DNA of 64,000 nucleotides from an uncultured Clostridia bacterium (GCA_944385055.1 CALWVT010000003.1:62001-126000); one strand, 5' to 3'. Positions 41,563 to 50,259 are shown, counted from the first letter of the stretch. A program made the numbers and translations. Notes: generated by a model from the sequence alone, not told the origin.

Positions 41563-42846
41563 ATGGAACTCATCACGAAGGCGCCCAAAGGCACACAGGA
41601 TGTGCTGCCCGGGCAGAGCGAAAAGTGGCAGGCCATCGAAAAGGTCCTGCGCGAAGAGGCGGCACTGTACGGATTTTCCGAAGTGCGCACGCCGGTGTTT
41701 GAACATACAGAATTGTTCCAGCGCAGCGTCGGCGAGACGACCGACGTCGTGCAGAAGGAAATGTACACATTCCAGGATAAAGGCGGGCGGTCGATTACGC
41801 TGCGGCCGGAGGGGACGGCCGGTGCCGTGCGCGCGTTTTTGGAGCATGGCCTGTTTTCGGCGGCAATGCCGCAGAAGCTGTGGTACGAAACGTCGTGCTA
41901 CCGCTATGAAAAGATGCAGAAGGGCCGCCTGCGCGAATTCCACCAGTTCGGCGTCGAAATGTTCGGCGCGGCCGACCCGTTTGCCGACGCGGAAGTCATC
42001 TCGATTGCCAGCTCGATTTTCCAGCGCCTGGGCGTGAAAAACCTGAAGCTCGAGATCAATTCCATCGGCTGCCCGACGTGCCGCGCGGCTTATACGCAGG
42101 CATTAAAGGAGTATTTCGGGCAATACCACGATGAATTGTGCGACACTTGCCGCGAACGCCTTGAGAAAAACCCGATGCGGCTTTTAGACTGCAAAGTGCC
42201 GCGCTGCCATGAAATCGGCGAAGGGGCGCCGTCAATCCTCGATTACCTGGACGACGACTGCAAGGCGCACTTTGAGGCCGTCAAAGCGGCGCTTGACAGT
42301 TTGGGCATTGCCTACACGGTCAACGACCGCATCGTGCGCGGGCTCGACTACTACACGCGCACGGTGTTTGAGTTTACGACCGAAGACCTCGGCAGCCAGG
42401 CCACGGTCTGCGGCGGCGGGCGGTACGACGGCCTTGTCGCCGAGATGGGCGGCCAGCCGACGCCGGCTTTGGGCTTCGGCATGGGGCTCGAGCGGCTTCT
42501 GCTTTTGATGGAGGCGCAGGGCATCGCGTTCCCGCCGGCAAGGCCGTGCGACCTGTACATCGGCAGCATCGGCGAGGCGGCGCGCAGAAAGGCGTTCGCA
42601 CTCGCCGGCGCGATGCGGCAAAGCGGCGTTGCGGCGACGTTTGACGAGGTCGGCCGCGGCGTCAAGGCACAGATGAAGTACGCCGACAAGATCGGCGCGC
42701 GCTTCAGCATGGTGCTCGGCGACGACGAGCTCGCCGCCGGCAAGGCGCAGATCAAAAATATGCAGACCGGGGAAAAGCACGAGATTGTGCTCGACGAGAC
42801 GTTTGCAAAGCAGTTTGCGGCGATTGACAGCAGCCTGCTTTCCTAA
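41563..42846 (+). CDS. hisS: Histidyl-tRNA synthetase
   Basis: 427-residue class II synthetase charging tRNA-His. Motif 1 in PKGTQDVLP and the following helix, motif 2 YETSCYRYEKMQKGRLREFHQFGVE, His-specific RGLDYYTRTVFEF, motif 3 GFGMGLERLL, then the C-terminal anticodon-binding domain. ATG at 41563 gives the standard N-terminus. A ribosome-binding site GGAAAGGAA is 11 bases upstream; the in-frame ATG at 41539 overlaps that site and has none of its own. Followed by aspS, the usual firmicute pairing. Confidence 0.97.
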   Translation: MELITKAPKGTQDVLPGQSEKWQAIEKVLREEAALYGFSEVRTPVFEHTELFQRSVGETTDVVQKEMYTFQDKGGRSITLRPEGTAGAVRAFLEHGLFSAAMPQKLWYETSCYRYEKMQKGRLREFHQFGVEMFGAADPFADAEVISIASSIFQRLGVKNLKLEINSIGCPTCRAAYTQALKEYFGQYHDELCDTCRERLEKNPMRLLDCKVPRCHEIGEGAPSILDYLDDDCKAHFEAVKAALDSLGIAYTVNDRIVRGLDYYTRTVFEFTTEDLGSQATVCGGGRYDGLVAEMGGQPTPALGFGMGLERLLLLMEAQGIAFPPARPCDLYIGSIGEAARRKAFALAGAMRQSGVAATFDEVGRGVKAQMKYADKIGARFSMVLGDDELAAGKAQIKNMQTGEKHEIVLDETFAKQFAAIDSSLLS

Positions 42847-42949
42847 AAGACCTGCGAGAGTTCGGAATCCATTGGACATGCCAGGCATTTTTTAAATCAA
42901 AACTTTTTTCAATCGATCAAAAACCTACTTTCAGTGGAGGCAAATCAAC

Positions 42950-44737
42950 ATGGCTGAATTTATGACCGGCATCAAGCGCTCCTGCTACTGCGGGGAGCCG
43001 CGCCTTTCCGATGCGGGAAAAACATTGACCGTCTGCGGCTGGGTCCAGCGCCAGCGCGATTTGGGACAGCTGATCTTTATCGACCTGCGCGACCGCACGG
43101 GCATTTTGCAGCTCGCGTTCGACGAATCGACGGACGAAGAAGTGTTCCAGAAAGCGTTTTCGTGCCGCGCGGAGTTCGTCCTCGCTGCGACGGGCGTTCT
43201 GCGCGAGCGCACGAGTAAAAACCCGGAGCTTCCGACCGGCGACGTCGAACTCGCCGTGCAGCAGCTGCGCATCCTCGCAAAAAGCGAGACGCCGCCGTTT
43301 GCCATTGAGGAACATTCGAATGTCAAGACCGAGACGCGCTTAAAGTACCGCTACCTCGACCTGCGCCGCCCGGACATGCAGCGCATTCTGACCGCACGCC
43401 ACCGCATTGCGAAGTGCGCGCGCGATTATTTCGATGAAAACGGCTTTTTGGAGATCGAGACGCCCGACCTCGTCGCCTCCACGCCCGAGGGCGCGCGCGA
43501 TTACCTCGTGCCCAGCCGCATGTTCCCCGGCGAATTCTTTGCACTCCCGCAGTCGCCGCAGCTGTATAAGCAGCTTCTGATGGTCGCGGGCTTTGACCGC
43601 TATATGCAGGTCGCGCGCTGCTTCCGCGACGAGGACCTGCGCGCCGACCGCCAGCCTGAATTTACGCAGATCGACTTTGAGATGAGCTTCGTCGAGCAGG
43701 AGGACGTCATCGCAATCGGCGAGGGCTTCATCCAGCGCGCGTACAAGGAAGTCTGCGGCATCGATATCCCGCTGCCGCTGCCGCGTTTGACGTGGCGCGA
43801 GGCGATGGACCGCTTCGGCTCCGATAAACCCGATCTGCGCTTCGGCCTTGAGTTAAAGGATGTCAGCGGCTGCGTGCAGAACACGAACTTCAAGGTCTTC
43901 TCCGGCGCGTTAGCCGGCGGCGGTTCCGTGCGCGGCATCAACGCGAAGGGCCTCGCGCACAAGCTCTCGCGCAAGGAAATCGACAAGCTCGGCGAATGGG
44001 TCAAGACGTACGGCGCGAAGGGTCTTGCCTGGACGCGCCTGGCCGACAAGGAGACGAGCAGTTTCGAGAAATTCTTGGCCCCCGAAGAGGTCAAGGCGAT
44101 CCGCGAAACCTTAAACGCCGAGCCCGGCGACGTGCTGTTTTTGGTCGCGAGCGAAAAGGACACGGTCGTATTCGCGTCCCTGGGCGCGCTGCGCAAGGAG
44201 ATTGCGCGCCGGTTCGATCTGATCGACACGTCGAAGCCGTGTTTGTTGTGGGTCACGGACTTCCCGATGTTCGAGTACAGCGAGGAGGAGAACCGCTGGG
44301 TTGCGATGCATCATCCGTTTACGATGCCGAACCCCGAGGACCTCGACCGCCTCGAATCCGACCCCGGCTCCGTGCGCTCGATCGCGTACGATATGGTCAT
44401 TAACGGCTATGAGGCCGGCGGCGGCAGCATCCGTATCCATGACACCCAGCTGCAGGAGCGCATGCTCGAAGCGCTCGGCATTTCGCCCGAACAGGCACAG
44501 CGGCGCTTCGGCTTTTTGCTCGATGCATTGAAATACGGCGCCCCGCCGCACGGCGGCATGGCATGGGGCCTTGAGCGCCTTGTGATGGTGCTTTTGGGCG
44601 TCGAGGACATGCGCGACGTCGTCGCGTTCCCGAAGGTCGCATCGTCCGCGGACCTGATGAGCCGGGCGCCGAGCGTCGTGGAACCGGAACAGCTCGACGA
44701 ACTCGGCATTGCCGTCAAGCCGAAAACGGACGCATGA
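42950..44737 (+). CDS. aspS: Aspartyl-tRNA synthetase
   Basis: 595-residue bacterial-type class IIb synthetase. OB-fold anticodon domain (about 1-110, VCGWVQRQRDLGQLIFIDLRDRTG), hinge, catalytic motifs LEIETPDL, RCFRDEDLRADRQPEFTQID, the bacterial GAD insertion, and GMAWGLERLVM at the end. GGAGG 11 bases before ATG 42950. The stop overlaps the queH start (ATGA). Confidence 0.97.
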   Translation: MAEFMTGIKRSCYCGEPRLSDAGKTLTVCGWVQRQRDLGQLIFIDLRDRTGILQLAFDESTDEEVFQKAFSCRAEFVLAATGVLRERTSKNPELPTGDVELAVQQLRILAKSETPPFAIEEHSNVKTETRLKYRYLDLRRPDMQRILTARHRIAKCARDYFDENGFLEIETPDLVASTPEGARDYLVPSRMFPGEFFALPQSPQLYKQLLMVAGFDRYMQVARCFRDEDLRADRQPEFTQIDFEMSFVEQEDVIAIGEGFIQRAYKEVCGIDIPLPLPRLTWREAMDRFGSDKPDLRFGLELKDVSGCVQNTNFKVFSGALAGGGSVRGINAKGLAHKLSRKEIDKLGEWVKTYGAKGLAWTRLADKETSSFEKFLAPEEVKAIRETLNAEPGDVLFLVASEKDTVVFASLGALRKEIARRFDLIDTSKPCLLWVTDFPMFEYSEEENRWVAMHHPFTMPNPEDLDRLESDPGSVRSIAYDMVINGYEAGGGSIRIHDTQLQERMLEALGISPEQAQRRFGFLLDALKYGAPPHGGMAWGLERLVMVLLGVEDMRDVVAFPKVASSADLMSRAPSVVEPEQLDELGIAVKPKTDA

Positions 44738-45384
44738 GCGGCCGCGACCCGGCGCCCGGCACGAAGCCGCGGCCAAATTATCAACGGGAATTGGATGCAC
44801 TGTTGAAAACATGCGCCGAAGCAAAGAAAAAGCCGAAGCTCTTGCTGCATGCGTGCTGTGCGCCGTGCAGCAGCTACGTGCTCGAATATCTGGCGCGCTT
44901 TTTCGAGATCGTGCTTTACTACTATAATCCGAACATTTCCCCGCAGGCGGAGTACGAAAAGCGCGTGCAGGAGGTGCGGCGCCTTTTGCGCGAACTGCCT
45001 GAAGCGGCGGACGTGCGCTTTTTGGAAGGACCGTATGAGCCCGAACGCTTTTTTGCGCTCGCGCGGGGGTTAGAAACGCTGCCCGAGGGCGGCGAACGGT
45101 GTTTTCGCTGCTACCGGCTGCGGTTGGAAGAGGCGGCGAGGGCGGCCGTGGCGGAAGGCTGCGACTATTTCTGCACGACGCTTTCGATCAGTCCCTATAA
45201 GAATGCGCAGAAGCTAAACGAGATCGGCCAGGCGCTTGCACGGGAATACGGCGTTTCTTGGCTGCCGTCCGACTTTAAAAAGCGCGGCGGCTATCAGCGC
45301 AGCATCGAATTGTCGCATCAATACGGGTTATACCGGCAAAATTATTGCGGCTGTGTCTACTCGGCGGCGCAGGCGCAGCGATAA
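44734..45384 (+). CDS. queH: Epoxyqueuosine reductase QueH
   Basis: 216-residue DUF208/QueH enzyme, the last step of queuosine tRNA modification, reducing epoxyqueuosine to queuosine. Cys pairs for the Fe-S/metal sites are visible: LLHACCAPCSSYVL near residue 38, RCFRCYRLR near 125, and NYCGCVYS near the C-terminus. ATG overlaps the aspS stop, so it is cotranscribed with the synthetases, with a terminator right after it. The N-terminal 20 residues (GRDPAPGTKPRPNY) are Pro/Arg-rich. Confidence 0.93.
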   Translation: MSGRDPAPGTKPRPNYQRELDALLKTCAEAKKKPKLLLHACCAPCSSYVLEYLARFFEIVLYYYNPNISPQAEYEKRVQEVRRLLRELPEAADVRFLEGPYEPERFFALARGLETLPEGGERCFRCYRLRLEEAARAAVAEGCDYFCTTLSISPYKNAQKLNEIGQALAREYGVSWLPSDFKKRGGYQRSIELSHQYGLYRQNYCGCVYSAAQAQR

Positions 45385-45426
45385 AAATCGAGCGGAAGGG
45401 CGTTGTGTCTTTCCGCTCGATTTTTT
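45385..45426 (+). terminator. Intrinsic terminator after queH
   Basis: AAATCGAGCGGAA pairs with TTCCGCTCGATTT around a 13-base loop, followed by TTTTTT. Confidence 0.9.
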
Positions 45427-45503
45427 GTGAAGAAAGGCCGGGGGCCCGCGCGGAAAATAGATTTTCAAAATGCGCTTTTAAGGGAGGGGGTTCTCACACC
45501 CGA

Positions 45504-45983
45504 CCCTATATCTTGTGGAAAAACGAAAATCCACAAACTTGCGGAGAAGTTGGGGAAAAGCCCGTGCAAACGGTGGAAACCGGGTAAAAGCGCGCGCTTT
45601 TGGCCGGTTTTCTCCGCAAAGCCTGTGGAAAACTCAGTGGAAAGTGTGAATAACCCGCCCGACGCGCCCCCTATATCTTGGGTTTTGCCCGCTTTTTCGC
45701 CGTTTGTCTGCCGGTGCGGACCCTTGCATTGTTTGAGAACGGCGTGGAAGCGCACCTCTCCCCTGCTTTTGGGGGCTGCCGGATGGCCGGGGCCCATATC
45801 TTGTGGAGGAAGGATTTTGCAAGGCGCCAAAACCATTGGGGAAAAACTCGGTGGAAAGTGTGGAAAACCATCCGCAAAGCGCCGTCTAAAGCCGGTTTCC
45901 GCGCATTTTGCGATGTGGAAAACCCGTTGGAAACATGTGCGCCTGCGCGGAGGAATCTTTCCGAAATCCACTATATATTGTGG
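45504..45983 (+). promoter_or_regulatory. Repeat-rich upstream region of nrdD (NrdR-box-like and DnaA-box-like elements)
   Basis: There is no gene between 45385 and 46138. Four related elements lie at 45504-45518 (CCCTATATCTTGTGG), 45667-45682 (CCCCTATATCTTGGG), 45793-45806 (CCCATATCTTGTGG) and 45968-45983 (CCACTATATATTGTGG). Interleaved are four copies of TGTGGAAAA(A)C at 45514, 45624, 45859 and 45914, each fitting the relaxed DnaA-box pattern TTWTNCACA on the minus strand, plus GTGGAAA variants (45573, 45637, 45851) and TGTGAATAA at 45645. The combination points to replication- and dNTP-linked control of nrdD. Confidence 0.6.
45968..45983 (+). promoter_or_regulatory. Probable NrdR box
   Basis: CCACTATATATTGTGG is a near-perfect palindrome agreeing with the NrdR consensus (ACACNATATATNGTGT type). 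It ends 25 bases upstream of the nrdD -35. NrdR represses ribonucleotide reductase genes when dATP is high. Confidence 0.65.
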
Positions 45984-46008
45984 TGTTAAAAATTTTTCGG
46001 CATAGATA

Positions 46009-46037
46009 TTGACGTTTTCGCGCGCAGTGCGTATAAT
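46009..46037 (+). promoter_or_regulatory. Promoter of the nrdD operon
   Basis: TTGACG (46009-46014), 17 bases, perfect TATAAT (46032-46037). Leader of about 95 bases. Confidence 0.85.
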
Positions 46038-46062
46038 AAGAAGTACGCGATAAGAAAGAATC

Positions 46063-46113
46063 CCACAGTCGATAGAAGCAAAGGAGAAAGGCCTTTGCTT
46101 CTATCGACTGTGG
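46063..46113 (+). repeat. Perfect 22-bp hairpin in the nrdD leader
   Basis: Arms 46063-46084 (starts CCACAGTCGATAG) and 46092-46113 (ends CTATCGACTGTGG) are exact reverse complements around a 7-base loop. It lies between the promoter and the ribosome-binding site (TGAGGAGG, 46117-46124). No T-run follows, so it is not an intrinsic terminator. Confidence 0.85.
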
Positions 46114-46138
46114 CCAATGAGGAGGCTGAAACCGAACG

Positions 46139-48445
46139 ATGGTCACAACGATCCGCAAGCGTAACGGAAAGGAGGTCCCATTCGACCCGGAAAAAATCCG
46201 CAGCGCCATCCATAAAGCCAACCAGTCCGACGCGGCGAAGGGGGAAAAAATTTCCACTTCCGCGCTCGACGAGCTGACGCATCAGATTATCCATAAGCTT
46301 CCGGACGGGGAAATCCCGACGGTCGAGCAGGTGCAGGACCTCGTGGAGGAGGCGCTGATCGCGGCGGATTACGCGAAGACCGCGAAGGCTTATATCCTCT
46401 ACCGCGCCGAACACGCGAAGATCCGCCAGGCCGAGGGCGACCTGATGGATATCTATAAGGAACTGACGTTCCGCGACGCGCGCGACGTCGACTTAAAGCG
46501 TGAAAACGCGAACATCGACGCCGACACCGCGATGGGCACCATGTTAAAGTACGGCAGCGAGGGCAGCAAGTATTTCTGCAACAACTACGTGCTGCCGAAG
46601 GACATTGCCGCGGCGCACATCGGCGGGGACATCCATATCCACGACGAAGATTTCTATATGCTCACGGAAACGTGCTGCCAGATCGATCTGCTCAAGCTGT
46701 TCCACAACGGTTTCTGCACGGGCCACGGCACGCTGCGCGAGCCCAACGACATCCGCTCCTATGCCGCGCTCGCGTGCATTGCGATTCAGGCAAACCAAAA
46801 CGAAATGCACGGCGGCCAGAGCATCCCGAATTTCGACTACAGCATGGAGCCGGGCGTCAAGAAGACGTACCGCAAGATGTACCGCATGGGGCTTGCGCAC
46901 TACTTCACGATTGCGCTGCATATGTCGATGGAAGACGGCGAGGCCCTCGCGAAGTTTTTGTGTGACACGCTCAAAGAGGAAATCTCGATGAGCAACGCCG
47001 CCGCCGTCGAGGAAGAGCTCGCGGCCTTTTTGCCGGCGCACCAGCGCGAAAACGGCTTTGCGCCGATCAGCGAGGCGGAGGCGCGCGAGGCGCACCGGTT
47101 TGCCGCAAAGACCGCTTGGCATGAGACGGATAAGGCGACGTACCAGGCGATGGAGGCTTTGATCCATAACCTCAATACGATGAATTCGCGTGCCGGCGCG
47201 CAGGTGCCGTTTTCGAGCATCAACTATGGCACGTGTCAGAGCCAGGAAGGCCGCATGGTCATGCGCAACCTCTTAGAGGCGACGGATGCGGGCCTTGGCG
47301 ACGGCGAGACGCCGATTTTCCCGGTACAGATCTTTAAGGTCAAGGAAGGCGTCAATTATAACCCCGGCGATCCGAACTATGACCTGTTTAAGCTCGCGAT
47401 GAAGACGAGTGCGAAGCGCCTGTTCCCGAACTTCAGCTTCATCGACGCGCCGTTTAATTTGCAGTATTACGACGGCTCCTACGACTCCGAAATCGCTTAC
47501 ATGGGCTGCCGCACGCGCGTGATGGGCAACGTCCACGACCCGTCGAAGGAAGTGACGTGCGGGCGCGGGAACCTGTCGTTTACGAGCATCAACCTGCCGC
47601 GCATCGGCATCGAGGCAAAGGGGGATCTTGAGAGGTTCTACCGCATCCTCGACGACCGCATCGATTTGTGCATCCGGCAGCTTTTGCATCGCTTTAAGAT
47701 CCAGTGCAGCAAGAAGGTTTACAATTACCCGTTTTTGATGGGCCAGGGCGTGTGGCTCGATTCCGACAAGCTCGGCCCCGACGAGAGCGTCGCGGAGGTC
47801 TTAAAGCATGGCACCCTTTCCGTCGGCTTTATCGGGTTGGCCGAAACGCTTGTCGCGCTGACCGGCAAGCATCACGGCGAGAGCGAGGAAAGCCAGAAAC
47901 TGGGCCTCGAAATCATCGGCCATATGCGGAAACGCATGGACGAGGAGAGCGAAAAGCGGAAATTGAACTTCACGCTCCTCGCGACCCCCGCCGAAGGCCT
48001 TTCCGGCCGCTTCGTGCGCATCGACCAGAAGCGGTACGGCAAGATTCCGGGCATCACCGACCGCGACTACTATACGAATTCCTTCCATGTGCCGGTCTAT
48101 TACCCGATCAGCGCATTTAAGAAGATTCAAATCGAGGCGCCGTACCACGCGCTGACGAATGCCGGGCATATCTCCTATGTGGAGCTCGACGGCGATACGT
48201 GCAAAAACCTCGACGCATTCGAGGCGGTCATCCGCTGCATGAAGGAATCGGGCGTCGGCTACGGCAGCGTCAACCACCCGGTTGACCGCGACCCCGTGTG
48301 CGGCTATAACGGCGTGATCGACAACGTCTGCCCGCGCTGCGGCCGCCGGGAGGGCGAGCCGGTCTCGCTCGAGCGCCTCAATGAGCTGCGCAAGAAGTAC
48401 CCGAGCATACCGATCTATCCGGGCTGCGGCTGCGACGGCCGGTAA
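46139..48445 (+). CDS. nrdD: Anaerobic ribonucleoside-triphosphate reductase, catalytic part lacking the glycyl-radical end
   Basis: 768-residue class III ribonucleotide reductase large chain. An ATP-cone (about 1-95: VTTIRKRNGKEVPFDPEKIRSAI, EEALIAADYAKTAKAYILYR) precedes the barrel with HIHDEDFY, GGQSIPNFDY and PFSSINYGTC. The C-terminal zinc site is visible (VCGYNGVIDNVCPRCGR, then PGCGC at the end). The frame stops there: the RxxGY glycyl-radical loop that normally follows within about 50 residues is absent and is found in the next small gene. ATG at 46139 follows TGAGGAGG. Makes dNTPs without oxygen, from formate or another reductant. Confidence 0.93.
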   Translation: MVTTIRKRNGKEVPFDPEKIRSAIHKANQSDAAKGEKISTSALDELTHQIIHKLPDGEIPTVEQVQDLVEEALIAADYAKTAKAYILYRAEHAKIRQAEGDLMDIYKELTFRDARDVDLKRENANIDADTAMGTMLKYGSEGSKYFCNNYVLPKDIAAAHIGGDIHIHDEDFYMLTETCCQIDLLKLFHNGFCTGHGTLREPNDIRSYAALACIAIQANQNEMHGGQSIPNFDYSMEPGVKKTYRKMYRMGLAHYFTIALHMSMEDGEALAKFLCDTLKEEISMSNAAAVEEELAAFLPAHQRENGFAPISEAEAREAHRFAAKTAWHETDKATYQAMEALIHNLNTMNSRAGAQVPFSSINYGTCQSQEGRMVMRNLLEATDAGLGDGETPIFPVQIFKVKEGVNYNPGDPNYDLFKLAMKTSAKRLFPNFSFIDAPFNLQYYDGSYDSEIAYMGCRTRVMGNVHDPSKEVTCGRGNLSFTSINLPRIGIEAKGDLERFYRILDDRIDLCIRQLLHRFKIQCSKKVYNYPFLMGQGVWLDSDKLGPDESVAEVLKHGTLSVGFIGLAETLVALTGKHHGESEESQKLGLEIIGHMRKRMDEESEKRKLNFTLLATPAEGLSGRFVRIDQKRYGKIPGITDRDYYTNSFHVPVYYPISAFKKIQIEAPYHALTNAGHISYVELDGDTCKNLDAFEAVIRCMKESGVGYGSVNHPVDRDPVCGYNGVIDNVCPRCGRREGEPVSLERLNELRKKYPSIPIYPGCGCDGR

Positions 48446-48585
48446 AGGGTGCGTTGGCATCCAAGAACCATTGATTTTACACGCTTTTATCAAGGAGCTT
48501 TTCCGAAAAGATGCCCGCCGCACGGCGGGTCCCATAAACCTTTTAAATTAAACATTTGAAATTCAGAAAAAGGAGCTGTTTTACG

Positions 48586-48747
48586 ATGACACAGAAGACG
48601 GTTGTAAAAGACGGCATGGTGGGCGAAGGCGTCGGATTTGAGCGGATCCGCCGCATCACGGGCTACCTCGTCGGCACGATGGACCGCTGGAACAACGCAA
48701 AGCGCGCAGAAGAGCATGACCGCGTCAAGCATGGCCTCACAAAGTAA
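48586..48747 (+). CDS. Separate glycyl-radical C-terminal segment of NrdD
   Basis: 53-residue protein whose sequence is the missing end of NrdD: GVGFERIRRITGYLVGTMDRWNNAKRAEEHDRVKHG, with the radical glycine in RITGYLVG at residue 26. It has its own ribosome-binding site (AAAAAGGAG, 9 bases before the ATG) and lies 140 bases after the nrdD stop, with a small GC hairpin (48514-48529) between. The gap contains stops and does not encode a linker, so this is a true split rather than a one-base error. It overlaps the activase gene nrdG by 17 bases. Probably it docks into NrdD and is activated there, much as GrcA/YfiD replaces the radical end of pyruvate formate-lyase (inference). Confidence 0.85.
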   Translation: MTQKTVVKDGMVGEGVGFERIRRITGYLVGTMDRWNNAKRAEEHDRVKHGLTK

Positions 48748-49261
48748 GCTGCGCTTAGCCGGCACGGAGCCGGAATCGATCGTCGACGGCCGGGGTTTCC
48801 GCTATACCGTGTTCGTCCAGGGCTGCCCGCACGGCTGTCCGGGCTGCCAGAATCCGCAGACGCACGACTTTCAAGGCGGAACCGAAGTTTCGGTGGACGA
48901 CCTGTTTTCGGAAATCAACGATGGCGACCCGCTGCGCCGCGGGGTCACGTTTTCGGGCGGCGAACCGTTCTGCCAGGCCGAAGCGCTGGCAGCGCTCGCG
49001 TCCCGCATTAAAAACGAGACGAAATACGATTTGACGGTCTATTCCGGTTGGACGTATGAGGAACTTCTGGAGAAAGCCGCGCGCGGCGAAGCCGGTGTGG
49101 CCGAGCTTCTCCGGCTGGCGGATTATCTGATTGACGGCCCGTATCTCGAAGCGGAGCGCGACCTGACGCTGCGTTTCCGCGGCAGCCAAAACCAGCGCGT
49201 AATCGACTTAAACGCGACGCGGCGCGCAGGGCACGTCGTACTGGACCCGCTGGAAGATTAA
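48731..49261 (+). CDS. nrdG: Anaerobic ribonucleotide reductase activase NrdG
   Basis: 176-residue radical-SAM enzyme that creates the glycyl radical on NrdD. The [4Fe-4S] motif is QGCPHGCPGCQNPQTH, with a glycine-rich SAM motif VTFSGGEPFCQAEAL and YSGWTYEEL later. C-terminus ends RVIDLNATRRAGHVVLDPLED. ATG at 48731 lies inside the end of the small glycyl-radical gene, so the two are translationally coupled. A terminator follows. Confidence 0.95.
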   Translation: MASQSKLRLAGTEPESIVDGRGFRYTVFVQGCPHGCPGCQNPQTHDFQGGTEVSVDDLFSEINDGDPLRRGVTFSGGEPFCQAEALAALASRIKNETKYDLTVYSGWTYEELLEKAARGEAGVAELLRLADYLIDGPYLEAERDLTLRFRGSQNQRVIDLNATRRAGHVVLDPLED

Positions 49262-49263
49262 AA

Positions 49264-49302
49264 GAAACCGTTTCCCGATTTGGGAAGCGGTTTTTCTTTT
49301 TT
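49264..49302 (+). terminator. Terminator of the nrd operon
   Basis: GAAACCGTTTCCC and GGGAAGCGGTTT form a 12-bp stem (one mismatch) with a short loop, followed by TTCTTTTTT. Confidence 0.88.
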
Positions 49303-49345
49303 CCAAAAGCGGGCATTGTTACGCAAACGTGTTCGTCGCCTAACA

Positions 49346-49374
49346 TTGACGCACTTTTGCGGGACTGCTATAAT
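49346..49374 (+). promoter_or_regulatory. Promoter of the TauE-type gene
   Basis: TTGACG (49346-49351), 17 bases, perfect TATAAT (49369-49374) with extended TG. Confidence 0.85.
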
Positions 49375-49445
49375 GAAAACAAAGCAAACCCCCAGTGTTA
49401 TGATGTTTGATTGGATTTGGAGAAGAAGAGGGTGGAAATTGGGGT

Positions 49446-50240
49446 ATGGTTTTGGTCGTTTTCTTTCTCGTGAGCATTCTGTCGTCGATTGTCGGTTCGA
49501 TCTGCGGCATCGGCGGCGGCGTGATTATTAAGCCGGTGCTCGACGCGACCGGGGTGATGAGCGTTTCGGCGATCAGCTTCCTTTCGGGCTGCACCGTGCT
49601 TGCCATGTCGGTGGTTTCGGTTTATAAGAATGTGCGCGCGGGCCAGGTCAAACTGCGCTGGAAGATTTCCACGCCGCTCGCGATTGGCGGCGCGGTCGGC
49701 GGCGTCCTCGGCAAGTGGATGTTCCACGCGCTTGAGGAAATGGTCGGCAACGACAACCTCGTCGGCATGGTGCAGGCGATCGTCCTGATCCTCGTGACGG
49801 GCGGTACGCTCGTTTACACGGTCTTTAAACAGCGCATCCGCACGAAGGAATACGAAAACCTCGTGCTGTGCGTCGTGATTGGGCTTCTGCTTGGGATTAT
49901 GTCGAGCTTCCTCGGCATCGGCGGGGGGCCGATCAACCTCGTAGTGCTTGCGTTCTTCTTCTCCATGTCGACGAAGGAAGCCGCGGCGAATTCGCTGTAC
50001 ATCATCCTGTTTTCCCAGGTGACAAGCCTCGTGCAGACCATTGCGACGGCCTCGATCCCCGAGGTGAACATCTGGTACCTCGTATTCATGGTGGTCGGCG
50101 GCGTGCTCGGCGGCTTTTTGGGCAGCAAGATCAACAAGACCCTTTCGGAGGACCGCGTCAACAAGCTCTTTATCCTGCTGATGGCCGTGATCATCGCCAT
50201 CAATGTTTACAACGCCGTGAAGTTCGGCGTGCTTGCGTAA
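49446..50240 (+). CDS. TauE/SafE family anion exporter (UPF0721)
   Basis: 264-residue polytopic membrane protein with about eight helices in two repeated halves. Each half carries the family glycine motif: SSIVGSICGIGGGVIIKPVL near residue 15 and SSFLGIGGGPINLVVL near residue 160. Relatives move sulfite, sulfoacetate or other organosulfur anions across the membrane; the substrate here cannot be read. ATG at 49446 is preceded by GAGGGTGG but at long spacing; an in-frame TTG at 49407 would add 13 residues. Single gene between promoter and terminator. Confidence 0.85.
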   Translation: MVLVVFFLVSILSSIVGSICGIGGGVIIKPVLDATGVMSVSAISFLSGCTVLAMSVVSVYKNVRAGQVKLRWKISTPLAIGGAVGGVLGKWMFHALEEMVGNDNLVGMVQAIVLILVTGGTLVYTVFKQRIRTKEYENLVLCVVIGLLLGIMSSFLGIGGGPINLVVLAFFFSMSTKEAAANSLYIILFSQVTSLVQTIATASIPEVNIWYLVFMVVGGVLGGFLGSKINKTLSEDRVNKLFILLMAVIIAINVYNAVKFGVLA

Positions 50241-50259
50241 AGCAGGTTCGCTTCATAGA

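Noticed and set aside
45500-45925. Repeated TGTGGAAAA elements considered as a CRISPR array
   Set aside because: Repeats are about 10 bases, irregularly spaced and variable; no cas genes or 30-base direct repeats.
46063-46113. nrdD leader hairpin as an intrinsic terminator
   Set aside because: No T-run follows the stem; GGCCAATGAGG comes next.
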